Positions 10,221 to 21,026 of a stretch of 64,000 bases of DNA are shown here, in pieces (position 1 is the first letter of the stretch; every line of letters starts with the position of its first letter). A model generated the notes under the pieces. The model worked only from the letters and a program-made list of their open reading frames with translations. It was not told the DNA's origin and did not search any database. Position numbers and translations under genes: made by a program. The DNA comes from Rhizopus sp. PT2906 (Eukaryota > Mucoromycota > Mucoromycetes > Mucorales > Rhizopodaceae): contig JAMYHX010000030.1 in NCBI GenBank assembly GCA_025529335.1, positions 1-64,000 on the forward strand, read 5' to 3'.

Positions 10221-12071
10221 CTAAACTTCCAATAGGCTTAATAAAACAGCTTGTGTTTCTGCAACCTACAAAAAGGGAAAAAAATGAGTTTATGAAAAAG
10301 TTATTTTGTTATATATTCTTAGTTTTTACCTCCAATGCCTGTTTCACTTCCAGATGACGTCTAGCTGATTGAATCCAATCGCGAGCCAATTTCTTTGGCC
10401 ATCCTCCAAGCTGATTCAATTCACGCGTCGCGTATTCTAAATTATCTCTCTTCAAGTAATATTCTGCACGTGCTAAAATAGACTCGACGTCATCGCCTTC
10501 AACCAAGCCAGATTTCTTAAACATTAAATAGGACATGAGCGAGCTAATGATATGTGAGCCAAAACCACCGTCCTCGGGGACAAGAGCAACACGGCGGATT
10601 TCTTGAGCCACTTCCTCGAAGCGTACAGCCAATTCGCTCACTGTGTTGACACCTTCCTCTGCAAGTTCTTTGGGAATAACCTTCAGTACTGTCTGAATAA
10701 CTTGATCATTCTTTGCATTGTGACTCAAAGCTTGTAATTCATCAACGAAGGGTTGCTTTTGTTGAGCATTGAGTGTATCCTGAAAAGCGTTCAATGTGAT
10801 GTGGATGACGTGTGATTGACGTGAATTGTCGAGGGCTTGGGAGTTCTGGAGCGTATACTGCTCGAGTGCCCTGAAGCGCTGAGCTATTTGATCTAGCTTG
10901 GCCAAGCGACCTGCTCGTTCTTGCTCAACAAGCAATTTGACTTCTTTCACAAAACGACGTTGCAATTCATTGGCTTGCTCAACTAAAGCTTCAGAACGAG
11001 CCTTCTCTAATTGTTCTTGCTGAGCGGCAAGTTCAGCAGCCAGCTGTTGAGCAAATGAGTTCTTCATTTCAACACGAGTTTGCTCAAATTGATTTCTCAA
11101 TTGAGCTTCACGTGCGATAATGGTAGAGGCAGCAACAGCTTGGCTATCATCAATGGTCTTCAATGCTTCTGCACGGAATTCTTCCAGACTACCTTCCACT
11201 CTATCACCCTTTTCCTTGAGACTTTGAATAGATTTAAGAATAGCTGCTTGTTCAGTATCTATGGTTAAAAAGCTTTCGTTTAACTTTTCAATCTTTGATT
11301 CTGCTTCCTTGATCACTTCTCTTCCCAAACCAGACAAGCCAGATTGATTTAAGATGGATGCCAATTCAACGACAATTTGCGAGAGTTCACGCACAGTTGT
11401 ATTGTCCGACTTGATCATCCTGACTTGAATAGGTTCAGGCTTTTCGATAGCAACTTCAACCACTGCGGGCTCTGTTTCCTTGTCACTCGACATGCTCATT
11501 GTTGTTACTGTATCAGTAGGCGTACTCAAGGCATGTTTTTCAACAACTGCTTCGGCAGGGACTAAATGCTTGCTGTCTGGACGATCACTGTCCTTTTGGC
11601 CAGTCAAAGCCTGATAATATCCGTTGGTTGTTTCTTGGATCTTGGTGGTGTATTCTTTAGCTGTATTTGCAATATCTTCAGCTTGTCTCTTCCAGTCAGA
11701 CGCTTGGTTCATATATTGATCAATATTGTAATTCTTTTGAACATCTTCGACAAAATTAACAGCTTCTTTTGCACCAGGAACATAGGTTGTAAATGCTTTA
11801 CGGAACTCTTTGTCATGGAGTGCGTAATAAGTTGTTCCACCAAATCCAGCACCTAACAAAACTGTAACGCCTACAAACTTTCCAAAAAACTTGGATTTCT
11901 TTGGTGTTTCTTGGGCGACTGTGGTCTCAAAACGCTATGACAAGTTAATTTCTCTTGTGTAAATGGTTGAAAAGGAATTAGAATTACCTTGGTCATGATT
12001 GTGCCTAATGGTTGTTTACTTTGTAAACTCGAGCGAATGGCTCCATTGTATACCTTTGAGGCTCTCAACAT
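10221..12071 (-). CDS. MIC60: MICOS complex subunit MIC60 (mitofilin)
   Basis: Inner-membrane organiser that forms crista junctions. Three exons: 12071-11988, 11934-10330 and 10265-10221 (577 residues). Exon 1 is a basic mitochondrial presequence (MLRASKVYNGAIRSSLQSKQ). One membrane span follows (KFVGVTVLLGAGFGGTTYYA), then a long coiled coil in the intermembrane space (ELAAQQEQLEKARSEALVEQ region), ending in the conserved mitofilin signature domain (WPKKLARDWIQSARRHLEVK). Reading straight through exon 2 would stop at 10309 after KTKNI. A 64-nt intron (10329-10266, acceptor TTTTTGTAG) instead adds VAETQAVLLSLLEV, which is the expected family C-terminus, so I prefer the spliced end. Confidence 0.92.
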
Positions 12072-13328
12072 GTCTGAAAAAGCTATATTTTGTTAATATG
12101 TTATATTCGTCCTTTTATATGGTTTTACCACTTGTTCTTTTTTGTCTAAGAGGTGTGTGTTATTAAAAAAAAAAGACAAATAAAAGAGAGAAAGGACGTC
12201 AATAGAGCTGTCTTTCAAGAAAGATTTGAAAGATTTTCTTTAGACAAAAGAGGGGTGCGTTGCTACTGATTTCATTGACCGCCAAACGCATCCCCTTATG
12301 GTTTGGCTAATGCTACGGGCACTACCTTGAGGCGTTACCTGTGATGTCATCCAAAAATACTTTCAAAGGCCGATGCTGATCCTCAAAGCAAACAGACGCA
12401 TATTTCTTGCAAGAATATATTTTTTGTGCCGAGTATACAGCAACTTAAAAGCTTACAACAGTCAAGAGGATGCCTATAGCTCCTATATTGCTAGTTCAGT
12501 TCGTGTAGAAGTTCTCCTTACGACTGGTACAAATATAGTAGAGGTTGGACATTGTAGAAAAGATATTGATCAACATCCCTTGTCTATCTAACCAAGGCAG
12601 CCTGCCGTTGCAGAAGGCAAATGAAGCCATTACAAGTGAATTAAAGAAGAGACATAATTTTGGGTGGTACCATAAAGGGATGCTTAAGCAAACCATCTGT
12701 GGTACACAAAGTGATAACTATGCGATTTTCACAAGTCAACTCTGCATATTTTGTTCTTATCAAGATGAGATATAGAACGGATGAGTTTAGATTTTCAAAC
12801 CATTCTTATATGTTACAACCAAAATAAGTGCGAGCCTTACAGCTCGACTACAAGTGAAGACTGTAAGGTTTGTTCGAACCATATCAATGAATATACGATA
12901 TTCATAAACATCTGGATATTTTCTCTTAAACGCGTTTGCGAGCGTATTAGAGCCATATCTTTACTTTAGCTTCGTGCTGCCTTTCTAACAAGTACAAGAT
13001 GTAACATGTTTTTCTTTTCTTTTTATTAAGTAGCAACATGTTTATCAAACAGATTGAGTCAAAGCATTCAACTAATGAGATTAGATCTCAATATACGCAT
13101 ACGCAGCACATTGAAATAGTTGTCACTAGCACATTTACATGGATAAGTTCCCTTTCTTTCTTTCTATTTAAATAAGGTCTAATACTAAAATAAATTTTTT
13201 ATATGGAAATATTGTACCTGCAGTGATACTTCTCCGTCCTGGTGATTAGATTTCCTTTTAAAGTAGGTGCAAATGTTTAAAAGTGTTACAATTTTCTGTT
13301 CTTTTTCTTTCTAGACTTTCTTTTCTCC

Positions 13329-13367
<39 letters not shown>

Positions 13368-13376
13368 AGATATTTG
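12072..13376. other. Intergenic region MIC60 / PAS gene
   Basis: About 1.3 kb between divergent genes. It contains short open frames (12373-12591, 12545-12775, 12781-12969) without recognisable motifs, and a (CA)n microsatellite at 13335-13367 ending 9 bp before the PAS gene start. No gene is supported. Confidence 0.55.
13335..13367. repeat. (CA)n microsatellite upstream of PAS gene 1
   Basis: A near-perfect AC dinucleotide run of about 33 bp, immediately 5' of the start codon at 13377. Confidence 0.9.
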
Positions 13377-14192
13377 ATGAACAGGAACAATTTTATTGCG
13401 ATATACGACAACACACCTTCAGCCAAATTTTTATATTTTTCTGAAAGCTTCACAGACTGTTGTGGCTGGGAACCGAACGAATTGATAGGAAAGAGTTCCT
13501 ATATGTACTTTCACCCTGAAGATCACAGCGCACTAAAAAGATTCCATTATGCTAATGTCGCTAATCAGAAAATGTCGAGTATGATATCTCATCGATTTTT
13601 ACATAAAAATGGTTCCTGGGTTCCCATAGATACCTTAGTTAGTTATTGTTACGATATCTTGGTGACGACGACTTTTGTACTAGGTCCAGAATCTATGGAT
13701 CATAGAATGAGAGTCAACTCAGTAGACGAGTTTTTTATTTGTAAACCAGACGGGTCACTTCAGCTGTCTGGTGCATGGAATGACAAAGAAGAGAGAATGA
13801 AGTTGACAATGGAAGATGGAGAGAATTGGTCCAACATTGTCACCAATCATAAACCCGAAAAGAGATTTTGTTTAATCTTGAATCGTTTTACGGATGCACT
13901 CAATATTGCCTTTGCTTCAAGTGTGATTGAAGAGCTTACAGGGACACCAATTTCTGATGCATTTGGAAAATCCATTTTTGAATTTATTAGAGAAAGAGAT
14001 ATATCTGCATTTATAACACAGATTGACTTGACTATTGAAAATAACTTGGTAATTCGAATCAGGTTTGATTGGATAGTCAATCAGCAACAAGAACTGTATC
14101 AACCACTAGAAGCCATAGCCAGCTGTACAGATGATGGAGTTGTGCTCGTCATTCGCCAAACACCGAATTTTGACCTAGATCAACAAGAATAA
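13377..14192 (+). CDS. PAS-domain protein, tandem paralogue 1
   Basis: Single-exon frame of 271 residues; ATG at 13377, as no better in-frame start lies upstream. It contains two PAS folds and nothing else visible. PAS-A is at residues 5-95 (FIAIYDNTPSAKFLYFSESF then GWEPNELIGKSSYMYFHPED). PAS-B is at about 160-265, starting with the shared block RFCLILNRFTDALNIAF, then ELTGTPISDAFGKSIFEFI. The LOV photochemical motif (GRNCRFLQ) is absent, so this is not a flavin-cysteine blue-light receptor of the White Collar 1 type, although the PAS-A opening resembles the PAS domains of those proteins. There is no DNA-binding, kinase or membrane segment. A ligand- or partner-binding adaptor is plausible, but no function is known. 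The paralogue lies 770 bp downstream on the same strand. Confidence 0.75.
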   Translation: MNRNNFIAIYDNTPSAKFLYFSESFTDCCGWEPNELIGKSSYMYFHPEDHSALKRFHYANVANQKMSSMISHRFLHKNGSWVPIDTLVSYCYDILVTTTFVLGPESMDHRMRVNSVDEFFICKPDGSLQLSGAWNDKEERMKLTMEDGENWSNIVTNHKPEKRFCLILNRFTDALNIAFASSVIEELTGTPISDAFGKSIFEFIRERDISAFITQIDLTIENNLVIRIRFDWIVNQQQELYQPLEAIASCTDDGVVLVIRQTPNFDLDQQE

Positions 14193-14961
14193 TAATAATA
14201 ATGATAATAATAAAATATACCTGGGCCACTCTCGATTCCTTTTTAGACTACTTCGTTGGAAAAGTCTCTTTTTCCTTTTATAGGAAATTTTGAAAAGAGA
14301 AAGAATAATAGGTAAAAGTAGAGACTATGTGTAATTAATAAGGAATATAAAGTGATTTATAAGCGCTGTCAAGTTATCTTAACCGTAACTCATCCTCTTG
14401 TTTGTAATAAATCTTCTGGGCAGAGTTCATCAAAGAATTGTCCAGGTAAATGAGTCTCTTGTTGTTCCAGGACACAGCAATTATTAGTTGGCCCCAAAAA
14501 AGAAAGAGGAATTCAATAGATACACCTTTTTCAGAAATTATTCGCACACATTACAAGATCAATAACAATTAAACACTTTATGTCTTTTTTATTATTTAAA
14601 AAGAAAATATTTAATAATATATAAAATGAACTTGATATTTTTGAGAAAAGATAAATGCGGTCAAAATAAAAAGTTGTTGGAGACTTTGTTTAAATAGTCT
14701 GATCTTATCTCTCTTTTTTTCTTATAAATCCTCTTCTTTATAATGTAAGTATTTAATCTCAATGTAAATACTTGATTTACTAATAATTTCTTTATTCATT
14801 CTTTTGCTTCTGATGGGCTCTCTTTTTTATTTTTTGTTGTATCTTTTGTTATTTTTTGCTGTCTGTAATTATCATTTTTTTAACTGTGTGCGAATAATTT
14901 GTAAAATTGAACTGTCTACATTAATTTATTTTTTAAAACTTTATAAAAAAGTAAAAAAGCT
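14193..14961. other. Spacer between PAS paralogues
   Basis: 770 bp between the two PAS genes. The first 340 bp are AT-rich with no gene; the rest is a complete MITE (14535-14900), leaving 61 bp before the second start codon. Confidence 0.8.
14535..14900 (+). mobile_element. MITE-like non-autonomous element, copy 1 (complete)
   Basis: A 366-bp element bounded by perfect 16-bp terminal inverted repeats: AAATTATTCGCACACA at 14535-14550 and TGTGTGCGAATAATTT at 14885-14900. It has no coding capacity and is AT-rich with T/CT-rich stretches. A diverged copy in the same orientation is at 21649-22008, so it is a repeat family and not a chance palindrome. If the outermost AAATTA/TAATTT bases are treated as flank, a TA dinucleotide borders each TTCGCACACA end, compatible with a Tc1/mariner-type TA duplication; this is inference. 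Confidence 0.85.
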
Positions 14962-15780
14962 ATGAAAAATAGTTGGATCGTCATTTATGATAATTCAGCA
15001 TCCACAACCATCGTTTTTGTCTCTGATACCATAACAGAAGTCTGTGGCTGGACACCAGAGGAACTTTTGGGTCAACCAGGTTCAGAACTGATTCATCCTG
15101 AAGATCAACTTAATTTATTAAAGATGCATACTGTCAATATCGTAAAAGAAAGAATAGCCACTATGGTGTCTTATAGATTCTTGCGAAAAGATCGCAATTA
15201 CATCACAGTTGAATCAGTCATCAACTATTGTTACAACTTATTAATTGTAACAAACTACATCTATGACGAAAACGGACTAGATCATCGTATGAGAGTAAAC
15301 ACGGTTGACGAAGTGTTCATCTGTCAACCGGGTGGAGCACTCAAATTAGCTGGTGCTTGGAACGAAAGGAAAGAAAATGTGCTAAGGATTATCAAGACAG
15401 CTCAGCTCTGGAGTGGAAACATGTCATTTTCTTCAGAAAAACGATTTTGCTTAATCCTTAACCGATTCACTGATCTTTTGTATATCGTCTATGCCACCGA
15501 CATGATTCAAGAGTTGGTTTCCTTACCCATATCGGAAGTTGTCGGGCAATCGATCTTTGATTTTGTGAATGAACATGATATACCCGCGCTTAAGGCACAT
15601 ATAGACATGGCAAAAGAACATAGCTTGGTCGCACGATTACGGTTTGACTGGATTATAGATCGAAAATCATCACTGTCAGAGCCGATGGAAGGTATAGTCA
15701 CTAGTACTGATGATGGTATTGTCATGGTTTTACGACTATCACCAAGACTTATTATGCCTAAATCTAAAAGATATTGTTAA
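14962..15780 (+). CDS. PAS-domain protein, tandem paralogue 2
   Basis: Single-exon frame of 272 residues, same length and architecture as the gene at 13377. PAS-A is at residues 3-95 (WIVIYDNSASTTIVFVSDTI then GWTPEELLGQPGSELIHPED); PAS-B is at about 160-265 (KRFCLILNRFTDLLYIVYAT then SLPISEVVGQSIFDFV). Blocks shared with paralogue 1 include DHRMRVN, FICxPxGxLxLxGAWN, KRFCLILNRFTD and RFDWI, so the pair arose by tandem duplication, though the N-terminal halves have diverged. There is no LOV cysteine motif and no effector domain. The start codon is 61 bp downstream of the MITE, so most of the original 5' flank, and perhaps the promoter, now comes from the element. Function unknown. Confidence 0.75.
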   Translation: MKNSWIVIYDNSASTTIVFVSDTITEVCGWTPEELLGQPGSELIHPEDQLNLLKMHTVNIVKERIATMVSYRFLRKDRNYITVESVINYCYNLLIVTNYIYDENGLDHRMRVNTVDEVFICQPGGALKLAGAWNERKENVLRIIKTAQLWSGNMSFSSEKRFCLILNRFTDLLYIVYATDMIQELVSLPISEVVGQSIFDFVNEHDIPALKAHIDMAKEHSLVARLRFDWIIDRKSSLSEPMEGIVTSTDDGIVMVLRLSPRLIMPKSKRYC

Positions 15781-16698
15781 GACCCTTCCCCCTTTTTTTT
15801 AACCCTTTGAAGTAACCATTGAAATCTTTCAAAGAAGCTACACATGTATTCCCCTTCCCTTTTTTTTTTTTTTTCTTTTTTTTTTCTTTTCTTTTCTTTT
15901 CTTTCTCTTTAAAATAGAATTATGGTTATGCTTTTAATATTAAAATAATCATGAACGTAATTTGAATGCAACATATCAGTTCCCGAAATAGCTTGATTAA
16001 ATATACAACTGTCAGGCTTATATTGTTCTTTATCTACTTTAGCAAGATCAATCATCCTTTCTTTTTTTCGGCTGCATTATGTTTGCCGAATCATAAAGAC
16101 AGTTTCATGCAATCAACGAAATAGGCAATTGCCGTAATGCGATTGATCGAACACGATCATCCCTTGTATGTCCCTTTCAAATTTTACTGCTTGGATCATT
16201 CAAGCGATTACCTTGCCTGCTGAGATCGTATATCACGCGCATTTCATACAATCTCAGAATACGACTCGGCCAATCGATGACTAGTCAAAAAAAAAAAAAA
16301 CAGAAAATATTGTAGAGAAAAATAGACAAGAAAAAAATAAGATTTGAATGGTTGATATGAATTTAAAGCATAAAAAGATCTTCTTCAGTTACATTGTATT
16401 AAGGTACATGTTCATTTCCTAACATGCATGTGCACATTCTCGGCTAAGGGGGTTATCATTTTTCAAGAAGCGCGGGAATCCTCCCGAAGTGTATCTATAG
16501 CAACAAATGGGTTATTACCATAACAACATAATCTCCTTCTCCATTATCGAATGTGACATGCAACTATATCTTTTGTGTGTGCATAAAGTTGTTTCTGTGT
16601 AACTCATGGATGTAATAATTCGTTTTTCTTGGCTGTTACAGAAAAACGTGTCATAAATAACCTTGTTGAATTACACTTTACAAGAAATAATATTTTTA
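15781..16698. other. Intergenic region PAS 2 / C2H2 gene (convergent)
   Basis: About 0.9 kb. Just after the PAS gene is a T/C-rich tract (about 15857-15910). The rest is AT-rich with no supported gene or repeat. Confidence 0.6.
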
Positions 16699-17808
16699 TT
16701 AATTCAAGTATGCTTTAGAAGATGAAATAGATGAATCGATAATACAGTTATTCCAGGTAACTGGTTTGGCCGCTAAAGGCTTATTAATAAGCTGAGCCTT
16801 TTCAGCAGGTGTAAGAATACTTCCATTTCTTCTGGCTGGTCGACCACCACGATGAACACGTAAATGGCGTCTCATGTTACTTTGGACACTAAATTTACGA
16901 TTGCATCCTTCTTCCGGACATTCAAATGGCCTTTCACCAGTGTGGGAATAAGTGTGGATTCGTAACGATGAAGGGCGAGAGAAGCCCTTGGAACAATAAG
17001 TGCAATGGTATTTCTTACTGGGTGGTGCTCTACGCTTTCTTGTTGTTGTTGTTGTTGTTGCTGTGGATATGGGTGGTGATGGGGATGTGGTTACTTTGAT
17101 TGCATCTCCTTTTTTATTGTTACGTTTAACTGTTTCAGAATATGTCGATCCTTCACTGCTTGCATCGTCTTCTTCGTCTTCTTCTTCGTCTTCTTCGTCT
17201 TCGTCTTCATCATCATCAGACATTTGGGGGCTTGTTGGAGCATTCGTAGTAACCGTAGAAGAAGAAGACGAAGAAGGGTAAATAAGAGAAGGAGCAGGAG
17301 TATGATGATCAATAGGTCGTTGAGCTAAAGGTTGAAGTAAAAGATCAAATGTGTTTGTCGATATGGCACGACGATGATGTTGATAAGCATGACTTGATGC
17401 AGGAGATGACTGAGGATAATATGGATGGGTATAATCAGAGTAAGAGCGGGAATGTAAATTGCGAGGAGAGCGATAGGAGGAAAGAGAAAAGGGTAAAGGA
17501 TGAAGCAGTTGACCTGTGGGTGGCTCATCAATTTTTGGTTCTATGGGGATAGGCTGAATTGAAAGTTTTTCCAGTTGTCCAGACATACTGGTTTCAATAT
17601 GATGATGATAGCTCTTTCGGTCAACGAAAGGTTTAAAGGCACTTGAGTGCTCTGATGCATGGCGTCTATGTCCTTTTGGTCTGTTTACTAATATTTCTTT
17701 TAGTTTTATTATTAGCTGTATACATTTTATATTCTAACCTTCGTGTAAAGATACTCCTTCAAGCATGGATTGAATAGGAGGAAGTTTAGGCTTTTCATTG
17801 TATTGCAT
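16699..17808 (-). CDS. C2H2 zinc-finger transcription factor
   Basis: Two exons, 17808-17739 and 17672-16699 (347 residues; 66-nt intron, acceptor AAAAG chosen because it alone keeps phase). The N-terminal half is Ser/Pro/His-rich and disordered. An acidic run (SDDDEDEDEEDEEEDEEDD) follows, then a basic patch (RKRRAPPSKK) and two adjacent C2H2 fingers near residues 242-295: YHCTYCSKGFSRPSSLRIH and FECPEEGCNRKFSVQSNMRRH, joined by the standard linker THTGERPF-like SHTGERPF. The finger pair with KFSVQSNMRRHLRVH recurs in fungal regulators. Targets are unknown. An internal Met at 17586 would give a 295-residue form, but the two-exon model extends a clean frame upstream. Confidence 0.8.
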
Positions 17809-19010
17809 TTTCTTTAAGTGCTTCTTTAAGGAACGGAGAGATGAAAAAAAAAAAGAGAAGAGAAAAAAGGGAAGAAAGAAGAGTGATCAACTAAAAAAGT
17901 GCTGATCTTTTTTATTTGTAAGACAATTAAAGCTAATTTTGTTTACTTTATTTGCTATATTTATAAATTTAAACTGCCGTTTGCTGCACTATACCTTATT
18001 TGTATAACTTCTCGTGTAGTCAGAATCATGGATGATTGAATATCGGACAATTCTATAAACTGAACCTTGTCTATTTTTCGTTAGTCGCTCCTTGAGCCAC
18101 TTTAAAAAGTTATTGTAGGTATTGACTACACACACTTTTGTTGTCTTTATAAAAGAGAATAAGAAAGGGTTGGACGGCTAAACAGACTATATTTTTACTG
18201 TCCGAATTTCATCATATCTACAAAAATTATCTTGCAAAAGATCAGAAAGGAAAATAGGATTTTACTATGATTCAAGTTAGAATCTTCTAATTTGTTCGGA
18301 TGAATTATGGAAATATCTTGTTTGTAGTCGATAATTCTTTCTGAAAATAAAGAAATTAACCGTGCATAACATCCCTTGAAACCAAATAATATTGAGAGTA
18401 ATTATGAATAACCTGAATATACCAAAGAGCCATGTTGTCATAATAAAATGTTCATCCATCGTTCCATTTTAGTCTCTCGGATTCTCTGGGTGAATGGTTC
18501 AGAATTTACATGTCAAAGCAAAACAAGAATATTAGAGATGTATGCACTTTGAAGAGGGAAATTTACATCTCCTCTTTTAATGACGACCATGCACAGATCA
18601 GCGCTTTCCCTTTTGCTGATGATTGCATTGCATGATCCTTTGTCAATTGCTTGTAAATGGGCGTCCATTTGTGTAACAACTGATGTTGATGATCCTCTTC
18701 CCCCTTCTCCCTCTTTGTTTATTTCCCTCTCCCTGTTTTATGATCTTTATTAAAACTTAAACATATACAATGAAAGATACTTGTCTTCTTTATTTTTGAT
18801 TTACAAATCAGGCTTCTTGTAAGCAAAAATTCGCTTTAAACGTGAATCCATGTAGAACCCACGTGGTATGCTTCTCTCATTGATCATCATTTAGTGTGCC
18901 ATGGTTCCAGGCACATCAACCTGGGCTCTACGTGCGGAGTAAAAACTAAAAAAAAATCTTCCAGAAAGTTGAAACTCCCTTTTTATTGATTCAGAAAAAG
19001 TTGACCTTTA
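17809..19010. other. Intergenic region C2H2 gene / P450
   Basis: 1.2 kb, presumably the C2H2 promoter plus the P450 3' region. There is no supported gene; the minus-strand open frame at 18277-18459 lacks any motif. An inverted-repeat pair with a nested hairpin lies at 18849-18934. Confidence 0.55.
18849..18934. repeat. Nested inverted repeat / potential hairpin
   Basis: Arms CATGTAGAACCCA (18849-18861) and TGGGCTCTACGTG (18922-18934) pair with two non-Watson-Crick positions. Inside them TGTGCC and GGCACA (18895-18915) form a 6-bp stem with a 9-nt loop. It lies about 80 bp beyond the P450 stop codon. Confidence 0.5.
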
Positions 19011-21026
19011 TTATGAATGTCTTTTTTTGAAATTAATTTTGACCTTATCGCTAAAAGTAACCAAACCCCAAGCGATACCTCTTTTTAGGAGTTCCTCCTT
19101 GTGTGGCGAATCTTTGGGTAATGTCCAAGTAAATTTTTTCACTAATTAAAAAGTCAGCGAATGACTATGAGTATTTAAAACACTTACGTAACATGGGTAT
19201 CAACACACGCTGTTCAGTGAGACTAAAATTCATGCCAACGCATTGACGACCGCCATTGCTAAACGGCGCCCATGCAATCCCCTTTTGGTGTTCTGCTTCT
19301 CCGCCTGGAGCGAATCTTTCAGGCTTAAATTCAAAAGGATCTGCCCAAACATCTGGGTTATGGTGAAGCAAATAAATATCAATGGCCAATCCCGACCCTT
19401 TGGGAATATGCATGCCGCCAAGCATGAGGTCTTCTTGAGTAACTCTGTCTGTGGTTGCGTAAGCCGGGGGATGTCGACGCAAGGTCTAATGAGGAATGAA
19501 AAGAGTGAACAAACAAAAAAAAGGGGGGGTTTTAAAAGGCTTACCTCTTTTATAATCATATTGATATATGACAGTTCTTTTAGCTGATCAAAAGTAGGAA
19601 CAATGTCCTCAGAGCTATCTCCGAGTATACGGATCGCTTCTTGTCTTGCCCTTTCTTGAATTTCCTATTACGTACGACTGTGAATAAAGAATTTTACAAT
19701 TTAAACTCTATCTTACTGGATGCTTCGCAAGTTCATAAAGAATAGCTGCAAGTGTGTTTGCAGTGGTATCATGACCAGCTAAAAAGAAGATACACAAGTT
19801 GCTCTAGTTTTTAAAGTTTAGAAGAAACTTCGGTCGGCGCCGTCAATTGTTTACAGTTACCCTAAGCTCTTCGTCTGACATACGCTCACCGGCACCTTTT
19901 GTTTCGGACTCAATCATGAGTGTTAATAAATCTTTTTCTTCATCAGAGCTGTTAGTCTCTACATTATCATAAACATTCTTTCTCTTTTGCTCAATCATTT
20001 TATCGATATTATCGAGGAACATGTCCAAGTTGTTGTGGACTTCCAATCGCTTTTTAAACCAATGGCGGTAGGTTGTATCAAATGCTGGGAAAGCAATGAA
20101 AAATGGGCTTGCCATACCTTGCATAATAGATTCATAGTTTCTGACCCATTGACTGTCTTTATCACCAAGGGCATTGAAATCAAAACCTAAAGAGCTTGTT
20201 ATATATTTTTTGAATTTCTTATTTCTTCTCATTTACCGAATCCTCCGATACCAATTGCGTCCAGTGTAAATCTTTGGAACAAGTCATTTACATCGACGTT
20301 GTCATAGCCAAGATCTTCCATTGATTCAAACATCTTTTTGGTAAGCTTACCAAATAGTTTGATAGGCATCGAACGCTGAAAAGCCAAGTTTGCAATCTGC
20401 AATAAATAGAGTAAGTCACTTTTTAGGGAAATTTATGCAAACAATAACCTTTCGATGCCGTTTCCAGTCAGCACCGCTGAGGAACACAATGTTGGGTCCA
20501 CCAAGAAATTTCTTAATAAGCGACCCTTCTACACCCCCATTGTTTGTTGCCTTTGGAAAAGTATACTCTGTCATGATGTGTTTGTTATTATGGCAGTGTT
20601 ACAATAATTGAAATCTTTACCTTGCTTTAAAGTAAATTGTTTAATGGCAATTGGATTAGCCAGCCGTACGGACCATCCTTCAACTGTGCATCTCTATAAG
20701 CATATAGGTTAAAATACATTCAGCTCTCAAGAATACTTTACCAAGTAAATTCCATTTGTCCCGGCTTTTAGAAGTGGCAGTAGTTTTTCCTTGCCGTATT
20801 GATCATAAGGAATATCTTTAAATCCGTACTTTAAAAATGTGAAGCGATCGACATAAGGAAGGTGTCTTAATTGTGAAGGTGGCCTATTGAATTTTTGTAC
20901 TAACGAGTATAATACAGCAAGAATTGCTGCACTGCTAATTGAAAGAACACCTGCTCTTGATTTAAGAAAAGGCAGGATAACTCTAATTAACCGATGTAAT
21001 TTATCCTTCACTACTACTGTCAGCAT
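19011..21026 (-). CDS. Cytochrome P450 monooxygenase
   Basis: Nine exons (21026-20742, 20693-20621, 20567-20449, 20396-20237, 20186-19861, 19803-19717, 19664-19545, 19485-19188, 19141-19011), all phases closing, 532 residues. An N-terminal membrane anchor (VLSISSAAILAVLYSLVQKF) places it on the ER. Signatures in order: WKRHRK in the C-helix; the I-helix oxygen-binding motif AGHDTT (recovered with acceptor AACTAG at 19804); the K-helix ExxR as KETLRRHPP, across a splice junction; the PERF-type motif FKPERFAPGG; and the heme loop FSNGGRQCVGMNF with the axial Cys near residue 465. The C-terminus follows a final 131-nt exon. It needs a P450 reductase from elsewhere. Substrate unknown; it resembles CYP clans of Mucoromycota. 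No biosynthetic neighbours, so no cluster is claimed. Confidence 0.92.

Noticed and set aside
10085..10357. Plus-strand 90-codon frame
   Set aside because: It lies opposite the MIC60 3' end and has no motif; it is a shadow.
12860..12885. TTTGTTCGAACC as a tRNA B-box candidate
   Set aside because: A palindrome without acceptor, D or anticodon stems around it.
12373..12969. Several overlapping plus-strand frames upstream of PAS gene 1
   Set aside because: No recognisable domain, no consistent splice structure and no repeat ends; left as intergenic.
17000..17281. Plus-strand Ser/Val-rich frame
   Set aside because: Antisense of the acidic and Thr-rich parts of the C2H2 factor, whose zinc fingers fix the coding strand.
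19011..21026. Secondary-metabolite cluster around the P450
   Set aside because: Neighbours are a C2H2 factor and RPN10; there is no backbone enzyme or transporter beside it.
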